From Linnemannia elongata (Eukaryota > Mortierellomycota > Mortierellomycetes > Mortierellales > Mortierellaceae), in NCBI GenBank assembly GCA_036320915.1, contig JAXBDG010000020.1, positions 310,001 to 374,000 of the forward strand: a stretch of 64,000 nt of DNA, written 5' to 3'. The notes below the pieces were generated by a model. It had not been told where the DNA came from. It worked only from the letters and a program-made list of their open reading frames with translations, and did no database searches. Position numbers and translations under genes: made by a program. Shown here piece after piece: positions 48,911 through 60,164 of the stretch (position 1 is its first letter; each line of letters opens with the position of its first letter).

Positions 48911-50644
48911 CTATTCCGACATCTTGGTGTCCAACAAGTGGTCAAGTCCCAAGAACCGGATGGCGTTTCCACTGAGGAGCTTAGTCTTCTCCTCGTTGGT
49001 CAACCAGCGAGCCTCCTCAATCATCTTTCCAGGATGCAGCTCACCCAAGGGGAAGGGATAGTCAGATCCGAGCATAATGTTATCGATACCCATCTTCTTG
49101 ATCAAAAATTCGAGTGTCTCTTCGTCGTGCACAAGCGAGTCGACCATGATGCGGTTCAAGTATGTCCTATTTTGTGAATTGGCATTGAAACAAAGCATGG
49201 ATAGGATGAGTAAAGAGCAGGTGTCATTACAAAGTGGACTAGAAAACAACACCATGACCAAAGACAATACGCTTGTCTTTAGAAAGCAAAAAGGACAAAG
49301 AGGCGGGGTTTTCTGACTTACATAGGACCATTCTTGGTTCTGGTGGCGCACAGGTCTGGGCGGACCTCGAATCCATGCTGAATGCGACCGACGGTTGCGG
49401 GGAAGGAGCCACCTCCGTGGGCAAACGAGACCTTGAGCTTGGGGAAACGCTCAAGAACACCACCCATCACCATGGCACAGATCGAGATGGTGGTCTCACA
49501 GGGCATACCAACCAACCAGGGGAACCAGTACTTCTCCATTCTGCCCTTGTTGTCCATGTCCCAAGGGTGTACAAAAACGACGGCGTTGGTTTCCTCGCAG
49601 GCAGCCCAGATCGGGTCGAGTTCGGGGGCATCGAGGTTCCAGTCGTTGATGTGGCTTCCAATCTGGATACCGGTCAAGCCAAGCTCTTCACGACAACGCT
49701 TCAATTCCTGAACAGCCAGCTCGGGAGCCTGCATAGGGAGCGTTCCGAGACCAACGAAGCGCTTGGGGTCCTCGGCGACGACCTGAGCAATGTGATCGTT
49801 CAAGTATCTGGCGAGATCGAGGGTGTGCTCAGGGCGGGCCGCATAGTTGAACATCACTGGGACTGTTGACAGGACCTAATTCATATGGACGTGAAGCAGC
49901 CATATATATATAAAAGGTTAGTTAACACAGTCGATTATGCTGTGAACAAGGAAACAACAAAAAAAAATAACAAAATATGAGCTCATCTCTGTTTCCGTCC
50001 CGTCATCGAGTGTTCTCGACATTTACCTGGACGTCGACATCAGTGGCATTGCACTCCTTGATGCGCTGCTCGGACGACCAGCAGTTGCATTCGATGGTTC
50101 TAAAGTTCTTGCCGTCCATCATCATGTTGGCTTTGCCCTAGAAAAGAAGCATTAGAGTGTTTGATCGAGTTGAGTAAGTCGTGTTGTCATTCTGCCAGAT
50201 AGAGGGAAAGAGAGGGAGAGGGTTTTTTTCCGAGTGTTGTTGTGGTTGTTGAAGAGTGAACTTACGGGTTCAATATGGTCGAGCTGGATCCATGAGCCGT
50301 ATCCGTACTTTTTCTTCAGGTCAGGCCAGTGCTTAGGGAGGATATGCCTGTTAGGATAGGAAGGATAATCAAGGGAAGAACAATTAGCATAGGATATAAT
50401 ATGACTGGTGGGGGGATGAGTCGGATCAGAGGTAAGGAATGGTGGAAAGGGAGAGAAAGGATAAAAATGACAAGGGAAAGTGAAGGAAGAAGAAAGAATG
50501 TTCGTCGTACGTGTGCATGTCGATCTTGAGGAATTGGGTGTTGCGCTCGATACCACGGGCGTCCTTGTCGGCCTGGATAGCGACGGCAACGTCGGCATGG
50601 TTCATGCCAGGGGCGGGTCCAGCGGGCTTTTTGTCGTCAGTCAT
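48911..50644 (-). CDS. ACMSD: 2-amino-3-carboxymuconate-6-semialdehyde decarboxylase
   Basis: ACMSD is a zinc amidohydrolase of the kynurenine pathway. It decarboxylates ACMS and so diverts tryptophan carbon from quinolinate and de novo NAD toward the picolinate/glutarate side. Minus-strand exons: 50644-50511, 50347-50266, 50137-50027, 49875-49322, 49166-48911, joined to 378 residues (human 336). The first about 38 residues are a fungal extension. The metal-binding HTH motif (His44, His46) is split by intron 1. ILPKHWPDLKKKYGYG, STVPVMF, GLGTLPMQAPELAVQE, VFVHPWDM, FAHGGG and GSDYPFPLGE (Asp329) match the family almost word for word and supply the other metal and catalytic residues. It is divergent with the cotransporter gene. 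Quinolinate pathway partners were not seen in the window. Confidence 0.97.
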
Positions 50645-52114
50645 TTTTTGTGTACGTTTTAGGTTATTGCGGCGAAGGAGGGAAAAGGGAAAACAAAGGG
50701 GTTGTTTGTTGTTGTTATTGAGGTGAGTAGAGAGTGGAGAGTGGAGAGTGGAGGAGAATGAATGGGTATGAGTGTGAACAGTGGAGTGTGAGAGGAGAAT
50801 GGAGTGAAGAGAAGTGGAGGGAGTGGAGTTGGAGGGAGAAGAAGGAGAAGGAAAAAAAAAAAAAAAAAACAGACGAAAAATATATGAAGCAGCTTAAGAG
50901 GCAGAAGAACTTAAGAGGTAGTAGCGTGGGAGTGTTGAAGGTAAAGGAACGTCGTCTAAGAGAAGAAAGGAACTAAGAGTAATAGAGAGAGAGAGAGAGA
51001 GACAAGCCCAGCCTTGTGCTCTCTCTTTCTTTAGCTGCACACACAAGCACAGGGACAGGGTCCAAGGATGTGTGCTGATTGGCTGCTTGAAATGTCCTTG
51101 TGACTGCTCGCCTCTTTGCTCTGCTTTTGACCCTACCCTGCTCTGCTGCTGCTCCCCCCTTTTTTATTCTTCTTCCTTTTGTGTGAGTTGTGTGAGGATG
51201 ATAAACCCCTGAGGCTTAAAAAAAGGATGAGAAAAACTCCCTCTCTCTCTCCCTCTCTCTCTCTCTCTCTCACTGTCCCCTGCTCAGCCGTTGGTTTGTT
51301 CTTCTTACTCTCACGCTTGCACTCGTGTTTACACGGGAATGAAGCAACCATTCATGCGCTCATGGTTGCTTACGCCCTTCCCCTTTTCTCCCTCTTGCCC
51401 CAATTGATACATGTTTCTTGCTTGTCCTTGTCTTTGACAGAAAAGTTTGAAAGGGTGAGGTAAGATAGCAATTGGCAAGCAAAAGTGTGAAAGAAAAAAA
51501 AAAGAAAAAAGAAAAAAGAAGGTTCAATCCCAACCTGCGCTTCCCCTTTGGCCATCCCGCCCATTCGTCTGTCCTACCTCCCATCCACCACCAAAAGTGG
51601 ACACTGAGAGAGAGTGAGAATAGCACCGCCAGGAGAGAAGAAAGAAGCACTATTTCAGTCACCCTTTTTCGTTATCCTCTCCTCGCAGGACCAGCATCTA
51701 TATCTCTTTGACTGGCAGGGACCTTTCCTTTCCTTTGCTTACAAGCATCATAGAGAGAGAGAGAAGGAGAAGGAGATAAAGTCTCTTCGTCTCCTCCTTT
51801 TGGTTCTTTTTATTTTCTTCACCAAACGAACCAACCCCCCCCCCCCCCCCCTCCTCCTTCTTTGCCTTTTTTCTTTTCCTCTCTCTCTCTCTCTCTTCTC
51901 ATTCTTTTTCTTCTTCTTTCTTTATCTTCTCCTTCTTTCCTCACAGCCTTTTCCATTCTTCTCACTCTGTTCCTCTCATTCGCTCTTCTACCTTTTTCTT
52001 TTCCCCCCTTCATTTCATTGGTCATTCTCCCGTCCTCACACTCACCACTCGAATCACACTCTTGTCCAGCATACACGACAACAATTTTGTAAAAAAAAAA
52101 AGCGCTCCTGTCAA
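50645..52114. promoter_or_regulatory. Shared divergent promoter region of ACMSD and the cotransporter
   Basis: About 1.5 kb separates the two start codons. The left part is purine-rich on the plus strand and the right part is CT-rich, so each gene has the usual CT-rich leader on its own sense strand. The region contains A19 (about 50850-50868), a (CT)n stretch at 51240-51270 and C17 (51835-51851). The frame upstream of 52115 is open to 51614 but is low-complexity leader sequence. Confidence 0.5.
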
Positions 52115-55100
52115 ATGTCACAACAGCGACAGAACAGCCATGGCACCTCCTCATCCATAGACAACACTCCTTCTGCTGTAACTGGTGCTTCTACTGCAGC
52201 TCCCAAACCCCTACTTCGCCCACGCCTCGACAGACCCAACTCCTCTCCCTCCACAACCACCGCCCGTCACAACCACAGCAATAGCAATGCCAGCAATAAC
52301 AACAGCAACCACTACAGCAACACACATGCCCATAGATCGTCCATATCTTCTCAACCTTTACTCTCCTCTGCCTCCTCGGTCACATCTTCGACTGCAACAT
52401 CAAGCTCTGGCAGGACCGCGAGACCGGCTAATGCTGTCCTTCCCGGTATGTCGCGTCCAAAGACGGTCTACCAGGCTGTGACTTGGAAGGAGAATCTCGA
52501 TGCATTCAACCGTCGGCTCCGACGCGGAAGTCTCAGCCTGGATGCAGCTGCACAAGAAGAGGAGCTTGCGAGTCAAGCATTGGCCCAGGCCAGGGCTCAA
52601 CAAGTCCAGCAGAAGCGACAACAGGCCGATCAGGACTCCCAAGGTAAACAAATAACAAAAAAAAAAAGAGCCGTCCAGAAAGTTCAATCCGCTGGGTTGA
52701 ATGGGTATCTTCTCTTGGTTAGAGGAGTATCATCTCTTCAGCATCCATATAGTCCCGATCTCATCTTTTTGGCTATTTTCATATCCTGGCCATCACACTT
52801 CCAATGCATACCCATGTCAGATCTTGGATGACTTTTATTATCCTTCGTCCGCGTCTCTCTCTCTTGCTCTGACCCTCGTATTGGTTGTTATTTTCTCGCG
52901 CCCCCTACCACCCATCCAACCATCTGCCTCTGTTTCTATCTGTCACGTATAACTCTTGCTTTTGTTTGGCTCATCATTTTTTACTTCTCTCAATCTCTTT
53001 CATCAGACAACAATAGCACGACAGGCCTCGACGAAGAGGCACATCTTCTCGCAAAGAACAACAATACCCAATCAAAGTTCTTGAATGGTCAAGGAGGTAT
53101 CGGGACATACGGAGCCACGCAAGGATCATCCGCAATCCCTAATGCCAGGAACAGTCAACCAAGCCTGGACAAGTCGCAGGATCGAGCCGAGCCAGCCTTC
53201 CCAACCCTGCTCAACCCAGCCCTTGCCACAACAAAGTCTTCAAAGCTCGGTGTCTTTTCGGGTGTCTTTGTGCCATGCGTCCTCAGTATCTGGGGTATCA
53301 TTCTGTTCCTGCGTTTCGGTTTCATCATTGCACAAGCCGGCGTCATGGGCACAATGGCCATGTTCATTGTGGGATACGCGATCAACATCTTCACGACGCT
53401 CTCACTCAGCGCTATTAGTACCAATGGCACCGTTCGAGGTAACCAGCCTTTGGCTAATTATGTACCACCTCCTGTCACCACGATTTGATCCGTGCTGTGA
53501 TGCATGATCATAGTTCTCATCGTTCTTTCCATTCAATCTTTTAGGCGGAGGCGTGTACTACCTGCTGAGTAGAAGTCTGGGACCAGAGTTCGGAGGGAGC
53601 ATTGGACTGATCTATTTCTTGGGCACAGTCATTGGATGCGGTATGAACGTCCTTGGTTTTGTGGAACCCTTGATCTCCAACTTTGGCGAGTCCTCAGGAA
53701 CCGCCTACCGTGTCTTACCCGAGGGTCCGGTATTGTACCACTGCAACTGCGTGTCTCACCTTGTGTCATGCTTTGAAAGGATTCACCTACACTAGAAGGA
53801 TTAGTACTCAATAACCACATTTCGAAATGATTTTGTCCTGTAGCTTTGGGGATTCGTCTATGGGACTATCTTGTTAGTCTCCTGTACTCTCGTCTGTCTT
53901 GTCGGATCCAAGGTAAACAACTGCAGGCTAACAAAGGCACAGGGAGTCTTTTAAAGATACGATGCAGGGGAAAGCGTGAATATCTCTCCCATCCATTGAT
54001 CTACTTACTGAATTGGCTAACAAAACACACTGACGTGAACATATTCACCTATTTCAATTTATTCTTAGCTATTTTCTCGTGCTTCGCTGGTCTTGGCCGT
54101 CATTATCCTGTTGTCAACCCTATCCATCTTTGTCTCGTTTGCTGTCATGCCGCCATTCACACATCTGGAGCGCAACATCGAGTACACTGGATTTTCTTGG
54201 GAGACACTACAGGAGAACATGTGGCCAAAGTTCACAGCAACTAATGGACCTGAGGGACCCAAGGAGAGTTTTGAGACCGTCTTCGGAGTGCTCTTCCCAG
54301 CCTGTATCGGCATTCTTGCAGGTATGTGCCTGTCGTTTTGCGCTATTCTATAGCACTGTTGCGAAAAGACGTTTTTGAGCTCAATGACTGACCTGCTTTA
54401 TACCATATAATTATCAGGCGCATCCATGTCAGGAGATTTAGAGGACCCCAGCAAGTCAATCCCTAAGGGAACTCTCTGGGCTGTCGGATCTACATTTTGC
54501 GTCTACACCTGCATCGTCATTTTGATGGGAGGATCCATTTCCCGCAGCACCATGTACACGGATCTCAGCGTGCTCCAGGATGTATGTTCGAAGCAATTTG
54601 CCAACCTCGACCCACTTTATGTTTCTGAGTGTTTGACATTCCACGCTCCTAATGCTGATGCGTATTATTTCTGTGATCAAAACCGTGTAGGTATCTGTCT
54701 CTCCATTGTTCATTGCTTCAGGAGCACTCGCAGCGTCCGTTTTTGCAACGTTGGGCAGTGTTATCGGCGCGGCCAAAATTCTGCAGGCAATTGCTCGAGA
54801 CAACTTGCTCCCTCTTCTCGCGGTCTTTGGTCAGGGAACACCCAGGACAGATGAGCCCACTCTTGCCGTCTTGGTGACATACATCCTCTGCCAGTTCTGC
54901 CTCTTCTTGACCGACATGAACGCAATCGCCACCTTTGTGTCAATGATCACCCTCCTGACCTTCTTGATCCTCAACCTGGCGTGTTTCCTCCTCAAAATCG
55001 GATCAGCACCCAACTTTCGACCCAGCTTCCGATTTTTCCACTGGTGGACAGCCTTTGGAGGTATGGTTCTCTGCGCCCTTGTCATGGGATCGGTGGATCT

Positions 55101-57271
55101 GGGCAAGAGTCTTCTGAGCGGATTGATGACTGCGGTGTTGTTCATCTGGATCCATTATTGGTCGCCTCCCAAGCGCTGGGGCGATGTGACCCAGAGTTTG
55201 ATTTACCATCAGGTCCGCAAGTACCTGTTGCGACTCGATTCTCGCAAGGAGCACGTCAAGTTTTGGAGACCTCAGATCCTGCTTCTGGTACACCACCCTC
55301 GGTCTGAGTATCACTTGATCCAGTTTTGCAATCATTTGAAAAAAGGCGCGCTCTACGTACTTGGACACGTTATTTTGGGCGACTTGCGGGATGTTCTAGC
55401 AGAATACCGGAGGCAGCAGGGGAGCTGGCTCAAGTTTGTCGACGTCCTCCAGATCAAGGCGTTTGTGAATCTGAGCGTCGCAGACAGTGTCAGGATTGGA
55501 GCCAGGAACTTATTGATCGGGACAGGACTCGGTGGCATGCGGCCCAACATTGTCGTCATGGGCTCCTTCAACCTTGAACGGTATCTAAGAGACAAAAAGG
55601 AGCAGGAGCTTCGACAACAACAACAGCAGTCGCAACAGTTGCTCTCGCCGCGTTTGCCCCAATCACCTCTGGTTGCCCAGAAGGGTGTTTTCCCGACTCT
55701 TAGCACCATGAACAACTCCAGCACCCATCACACATTGCTCAACATCCCTGTCAGTCTACCCATCGACAACATTCGTGTGGAAGCGCCCATCAAGATCACG
55801 GACTATGTATCTATTATCGAGGATGTGCTCTCCTTGAACAAGGCTGTGGCGATTGGTTATGGCTTCGAGCGACTGGATCTTCCTGAGGAGCACAAGAGTA
55901 TGTGGAAGATGTTTAGCTTTGGATCAGGTGGACCTTCCTCTCCCTTCTTTTCGTCTTCATCCCGTCCATCGTCGGTCTACAAGCACGGAGAGAGCAGGAA
56001 GAAGAAGTACATTGACCTGTGGCCCATGCAGATGTCAATCGCCCCCTTGCAGTGCTATGACGCTGGTCACCAGGCAACACCTTCCTTCCCTGGCAACAAG
56101 CGCTTCTCCCGGGACGTGAGCTCCAGTTCTCCTATGACCCCGGGTGCAGGAGCTACATTCACTGACCCTACAGGATCAGGAGCAGCTGGACAAAGCCGGA
56201 TGGCCGAGGCTAATTTGACTAACTTTGACACCTACACCATGGTCTTGCAGATGGGCTGCATCCTCCACATGGTTCCGCACTGGAAGGAAAACTTTACCCT
56301 CCGTGTCATGGTCTTTGTCGAGTACAATGAGGATGTCGAGGAGGAAAAGAAGCGACTGAAGGCACTCTTGGAGAACTTGCGTATCCCGGCCGAGGTCAAG
56401 GTGATGTGTCTGGACGGAGGCGATAGCGAGACATACGACCGACTCATCAAGGGAGAAGGCCTGGACGAGTACCCTATTGAGGACATGACCATGGAGTACA
56501 ACTCGGAGGAATGCAGCGACTCGGAGGAGCTGGAATCGCCTGCTGCACCTGTGGCTCAGAGAGCCACACCCAGGAACATCAATCCACTCTGGCAACAGGA
56601 GGCTGCTTTGCACGAGGAGGATGAGGACGAGGAAGGTGTCGCCGGTCAAGAAGCACCACAAATCCACGACGATGGACGTGACTCTTCTCATGAGACTGGC
56701 CCTTACTCCAACTTTTCTGGACAGCGCGACCCCATCCGCGCCAAGGATTCGAACTTTGCACAAAGGAACTTTGGATCCCGCGGTCAGAATGTTCCCATCT
56801 TCCAGGCCTCAGCCCCACCAGCACAGGTGCCGCAAAGGAGAAGGACTATCTCCCACACAGATCGACCTCCAATTCGCCAACAGAGCCCGCAAGCTCTTCG
56901 TGTTCATACTGGAGCTTCTCCAAGGCTACGACAAGGATCTCCACTGGCCATGACCTCTGCACATCCAGGATCCCAGCACTTCGCGTCTAGCAGTTCAGGA
57001 AGTGGTGGTGGTGGTCTCCGTCGCCGGAACACGATGGGAGTCGGTCCCACATCGCCTATGGAGGTTCGACTGGGAACATCTGTTCCTTTGGGCGCCTCTA
57101 TGAGCTTCCGTATTGGGTTGCCTCCCCCACGCCAGTACTTTGACCCCAATGGATCGGACTCTGAGAGCGAGTCGGACTCGATTAGCAGTGAGGACGATGA
57201 GGACTATGACCACAACGACGATGATTTGGTCTATGGAAGCGGGTGGCACCACCAGCAACAGCAACAGCAGC

Positions 57272-57354
<83 letters not shown>

Positions 57355-58377
57355 ACGCTACTATCCCCTCGTTTGCATCATCTATCGCCGCATGACCAGA
57401 GACAGTTCATTTCCGCAAAGCCTACTCAACACACTCAACAACAGCAAAACACCAACACCAACAACTTGTACAAATCCCTCGCATCACCACCCCAGCATCA
57501 TACACAGCAGACGCCACTACCACCCACTTCGTCGGCGTTTGCACATACCTCTTTAGGTTCTCAACCAGGCCTTGGCATTGCTTTTGGAAGCCATTCGACT
57601 GACAACGAGCAACATGTCCTTGGCCAATCATACAACAACAAAAACAGCAACAACAACAACAATAACCAACAATATGCTACTTCGCCTTCGCAGGACCTAA
57701 ATCTCTTTGATTCACAACAACGGTTCCAGGACCCACCACCCATGTTGGGAGATACGCCAGAGGTGGCCGTCAACCCTTGGGCGAGCACATCGTCGTCCTT
57801 GGTCGATCGTCAGCAGTACCTGTCATCGACTCCGGTTGTGTTGGGACATTCTGGGTCGAGCAGCAGCAATGCATGGAACTCTTCTGGCTTGCTTGCCCCC
57901 GAGACAGCTACAGCGGGTGTAGCTCCTTACACGATATCGCCGCCTAATGAGGCTTCGCACCTTACAGCTCCTGCTGCGACCGCCACCGCCGTCGGAGATC
58001 CGCACACCTCATCCTCATACTCCAATTCCTCTACCTCGTCGACATCGCCTATCCAGCCTGCAGTCCCCATGTTTGCAGAAGGCCTTCTCCCCATCGACAC
58101 CACCACAACTCCTCAACAGAACACGCCGCCACTACAGTTTGACCATCTCAACCCAGAAGCGCAACTGATGATCCTGAACGAGTTGATGCGGATCCATTCC
58201 TCGGCCGAGACGACTTCTATCGTCTTCACAACGGTCCCGGCGCCCGAAGAAGGGACGTGTCTGAGAGAGGAAAGCTCGTTGGCGTACTTGGAGCAATTGG
58301 ATCTGTTAATGGAAGGGATTGATATCCCTGTCTTGTTGATCCATGCCAAGAGTTTGACCGTTACCATGACCCTTTAG
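52115..58377 (+). CDS. VHC1: KCC-type cation-chloride cotransporter (SLC12 family)
   Basis: This is an electroneutral K-Cl symporter; the yeast homologue Vhc1 sits in the vacuole membrane. Seven exons join in frame: 52115-52643, 53007-53438, 53545-53729, 53844-53912, 54069-54321, 54418-54581, 54691-58377. The product is 1772 residues against about 1100 in yeast. A disordered Ser/Asn-rich N-terminus (about 255 residues) precedes the transporter core: LGVFSGVFVPCVLSIWGIIL, GGGVYYLLSRSLGPEFGG, GASMSGDLEDPSKSIPKGTL and FIASGALAASVFATLGSVIGAAKI. The soluble C-terminal domain has NIVVMGSFN and DLWPMQMS, and the family end LEQLDLLMEGIDIPVLLIHAKS is present. A long disordered insert (about residues 1150-1730) includes a 34-residue polyGln tract at 1399-1432. 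A poly(A) signal lies at 58439. Confidence 0.96.
57253..57354 (+). repeat. (CAR)34 polyglutamine tract in the cotransporter
   Basis: Thirty-four Gln codons, mostly CAA with a few CAG at the 5' end. Two His precede the tract. Shorter Asn and Gln runs follow at about 57436-57675. Confidence 0.95.
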
Positions 58378-58438
58378 AAAACGGATCCTTGCCCCCCCCC
58401 CCCTTTTTTTTTCGTGCAAGCAAGAGGTGGTTAAAGAG

Positions 58439-58444
58439 AATAAA
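58439..58444 (+). terminator. Poly(A) signal of the cotransporter gene
   Basis: AATAAA lies 62 bases after the stop codon. Confidence 0.65.
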
Positions 58445-58904
58445 GAACATACTATGCATTTATTATAAGTCATAAAAGTAACGCTAAAACTTATTTTAAC
58501 TGGGATAGTAAGAAGAGAGAAGAGTATGTTTGTGACATGATTTGGCTTGTAAAAAAAAGAAGGAAGTAGGGAGATAAAAGGAGATATGGGAAGGAAAGTG
58601 TGTGGGACGGAGAGGGTATTTTAATATCTGTCCTTCCTGGAGAGTGACAGTGCTTTTGCCATCATATCATTGATCATTGATCGTTGTTGAAAAAAATAAA
58701 TAAATAAAATAAAAATAATAACGCGATTGTCTCATCTGTTCGCGTTCAAGGAATGTAACCAGAGTCTAGCTAGTCTTTTGTCAATCAAACGCGTACAGCA
58801 TTCAAGGACTGCTTTTTTCCCAAGCACATGAAGGTTAAACCATGGCCTTCTTCCACTTCACACCTTCTCCTTCTCCTTCTCCTTCTCCCGTCATCACCTG
58901 CTCG
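58445..58904. other. Gap between the cotransporter and the LRR array
   Basis: No gene seen. A CTT/CTC-rich repeat (58865-58890) sits right at the left border of LRR homology. Confidence 0.5.
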
Positions 58905-59093
58905 GGATCGTCCTTCGACAACTTTGGAGCTGCTGCACTGTCTGAGGGACTCAAGTCCAACTTAACTCTCATCACTTTAAATATGGGACGCAACTCGATC
59001 AGAGACAATGGAGCTCAGGCGCTGTCTGAGGCATGCGGCATTAACTTAACTGTGACCATTAAAGGCATCGTACAGCGACTGCCTATGCCTTAA
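58905..59093 (+). pseudogene. 3' remnant of an F-box/LRR gene (array copy A)
   Basis: Only the last one and a half LRR units survive: GAAALSEGLKSN, then ITLNMGRNSIRDNGAQALSE, then the family end NLTVTIKGIV. The end is the same as in the two complete copies downstream. The sequence after the stop matches the 3' flank of copies B and C. The frame is open leftward to 58842 only through a Pro/Ser CCTTCT repeat, which is unrelated to the family. The copy has lost its promoter, F-box and most repeats. Confidence 0.85.
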
Positions 59094-60164
59094 TAAGAGC
59101 GACGAAGAGAGAAAAGTATATATATGTTATAGCGATATCAGTCAAGATCCCCTCTGCCTTCTTTCTCACCAACCCCTATCCATACACTTCTGTTTACTCA
59201 TTTCATTTCCTATCACAATCAGCTTTTAGTAGATTGATAATATATAAGCCTCAATACTATAACCCCTGTCGTCATGGCACAGCTAAATCATATATCTTGC
59301 ATCTAGGGAGCCTCCTATGGCCTAGCTATAGAAATCTAATGGGTCTCCTAGAAATCAAGGGGGAAATATTTACCCAAGTCAATTCCAATGATCCAAAGCA
59401 TTTACTTGCAACCTTCATATCTTCTCTCTTTACTGAACTCTCAAATGGTTCGAGCGAATCGCCATATCCAAACAATCTCAACGGGTATTTTATAGGAATA
59501 CAGAGCCAGAATAAAAAGAAGACCAAAAAAAAACTCTACTTCAATTGCTCCTAGGGAACGTAGGCGAGCAGAACAGGCATAGATAGGTCCAAGCAAAGTT
59601 CAGGGCTTGCAGTTTGTGTGTGGTGCCTGGAAAGGGACGGAAAGAAGAGAAAAGACAAAATTGCTAATGTAGAAAACTCATTTGCGGATCGATTGGCATC
59701 CTTTGCAAGGGTAGTATATTTATTTGCAGCCACTAATACAAGTTGCACCAGCCATGCAGATTGTGGCAATACAGAATCCTTCCTCGGCTATCCAAGTACT
59801 GTGTTGGACGAATGATCACCTCCAATGCTTCCCTGTTTTCTTCTTTTCGTCTCCCTCCGCCAGTGAAGCCGCAGATATTATCTAGTTGGGTTCACATGCG
59901 CAGCGATGAGCATACTGTATAGTAAAATAAGGAGGCGGAGCAGATTTAGAACAGCATTGAAAAAAAAAAAAAAAAAAAAGAAATGGAGTATGGGGCGAAG
60001 AGAAATAAAGTTTTGTGGCGTCAACTATATGTCGCAACTGTACGTTTTGGTAATCCCATCCCATTCTTTCTCATTCCATTCCACCATTCCTCTCAATCTA
60101 GCCCCTTCCTCCTCATCCCATTCCACCCTTCTTGTCATCAATAACACCATCAATCCTGTCACAC
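59094..60164. repeat. Duplicated spacer, array copy A to B
   Basis: About 1.07 kb that matches 61599-62673 with scattered substitutions and small indels. Shared marks include TATAGCGATATCAGTCAAGATCC just after the stop, GGGAAATATTTACCCAAGTCAATTCC, an A run before TGGAGT, and the CT-rich leader of the next gene. It therefore holds the terminator of one copy and the promoter of the next. The 107-codon frame at 59234-59554 does not look coding. Confidence 0.85.

Noticed and set aside
51520..51536. tRNA B-box-like GGTTCAATCCC
   Set aside because: No matching A box, acceptor stem or cloverleaf could be drawn around it.
51614..52114. N-terminal extension of the cotransporter by 167 residues
   Set aside because: The frame is open, but it translates CT- and C-rich leader sequence into Phe/Leu/Ser/Pro runs, and the ATG at 52115 begins the plausible protein.
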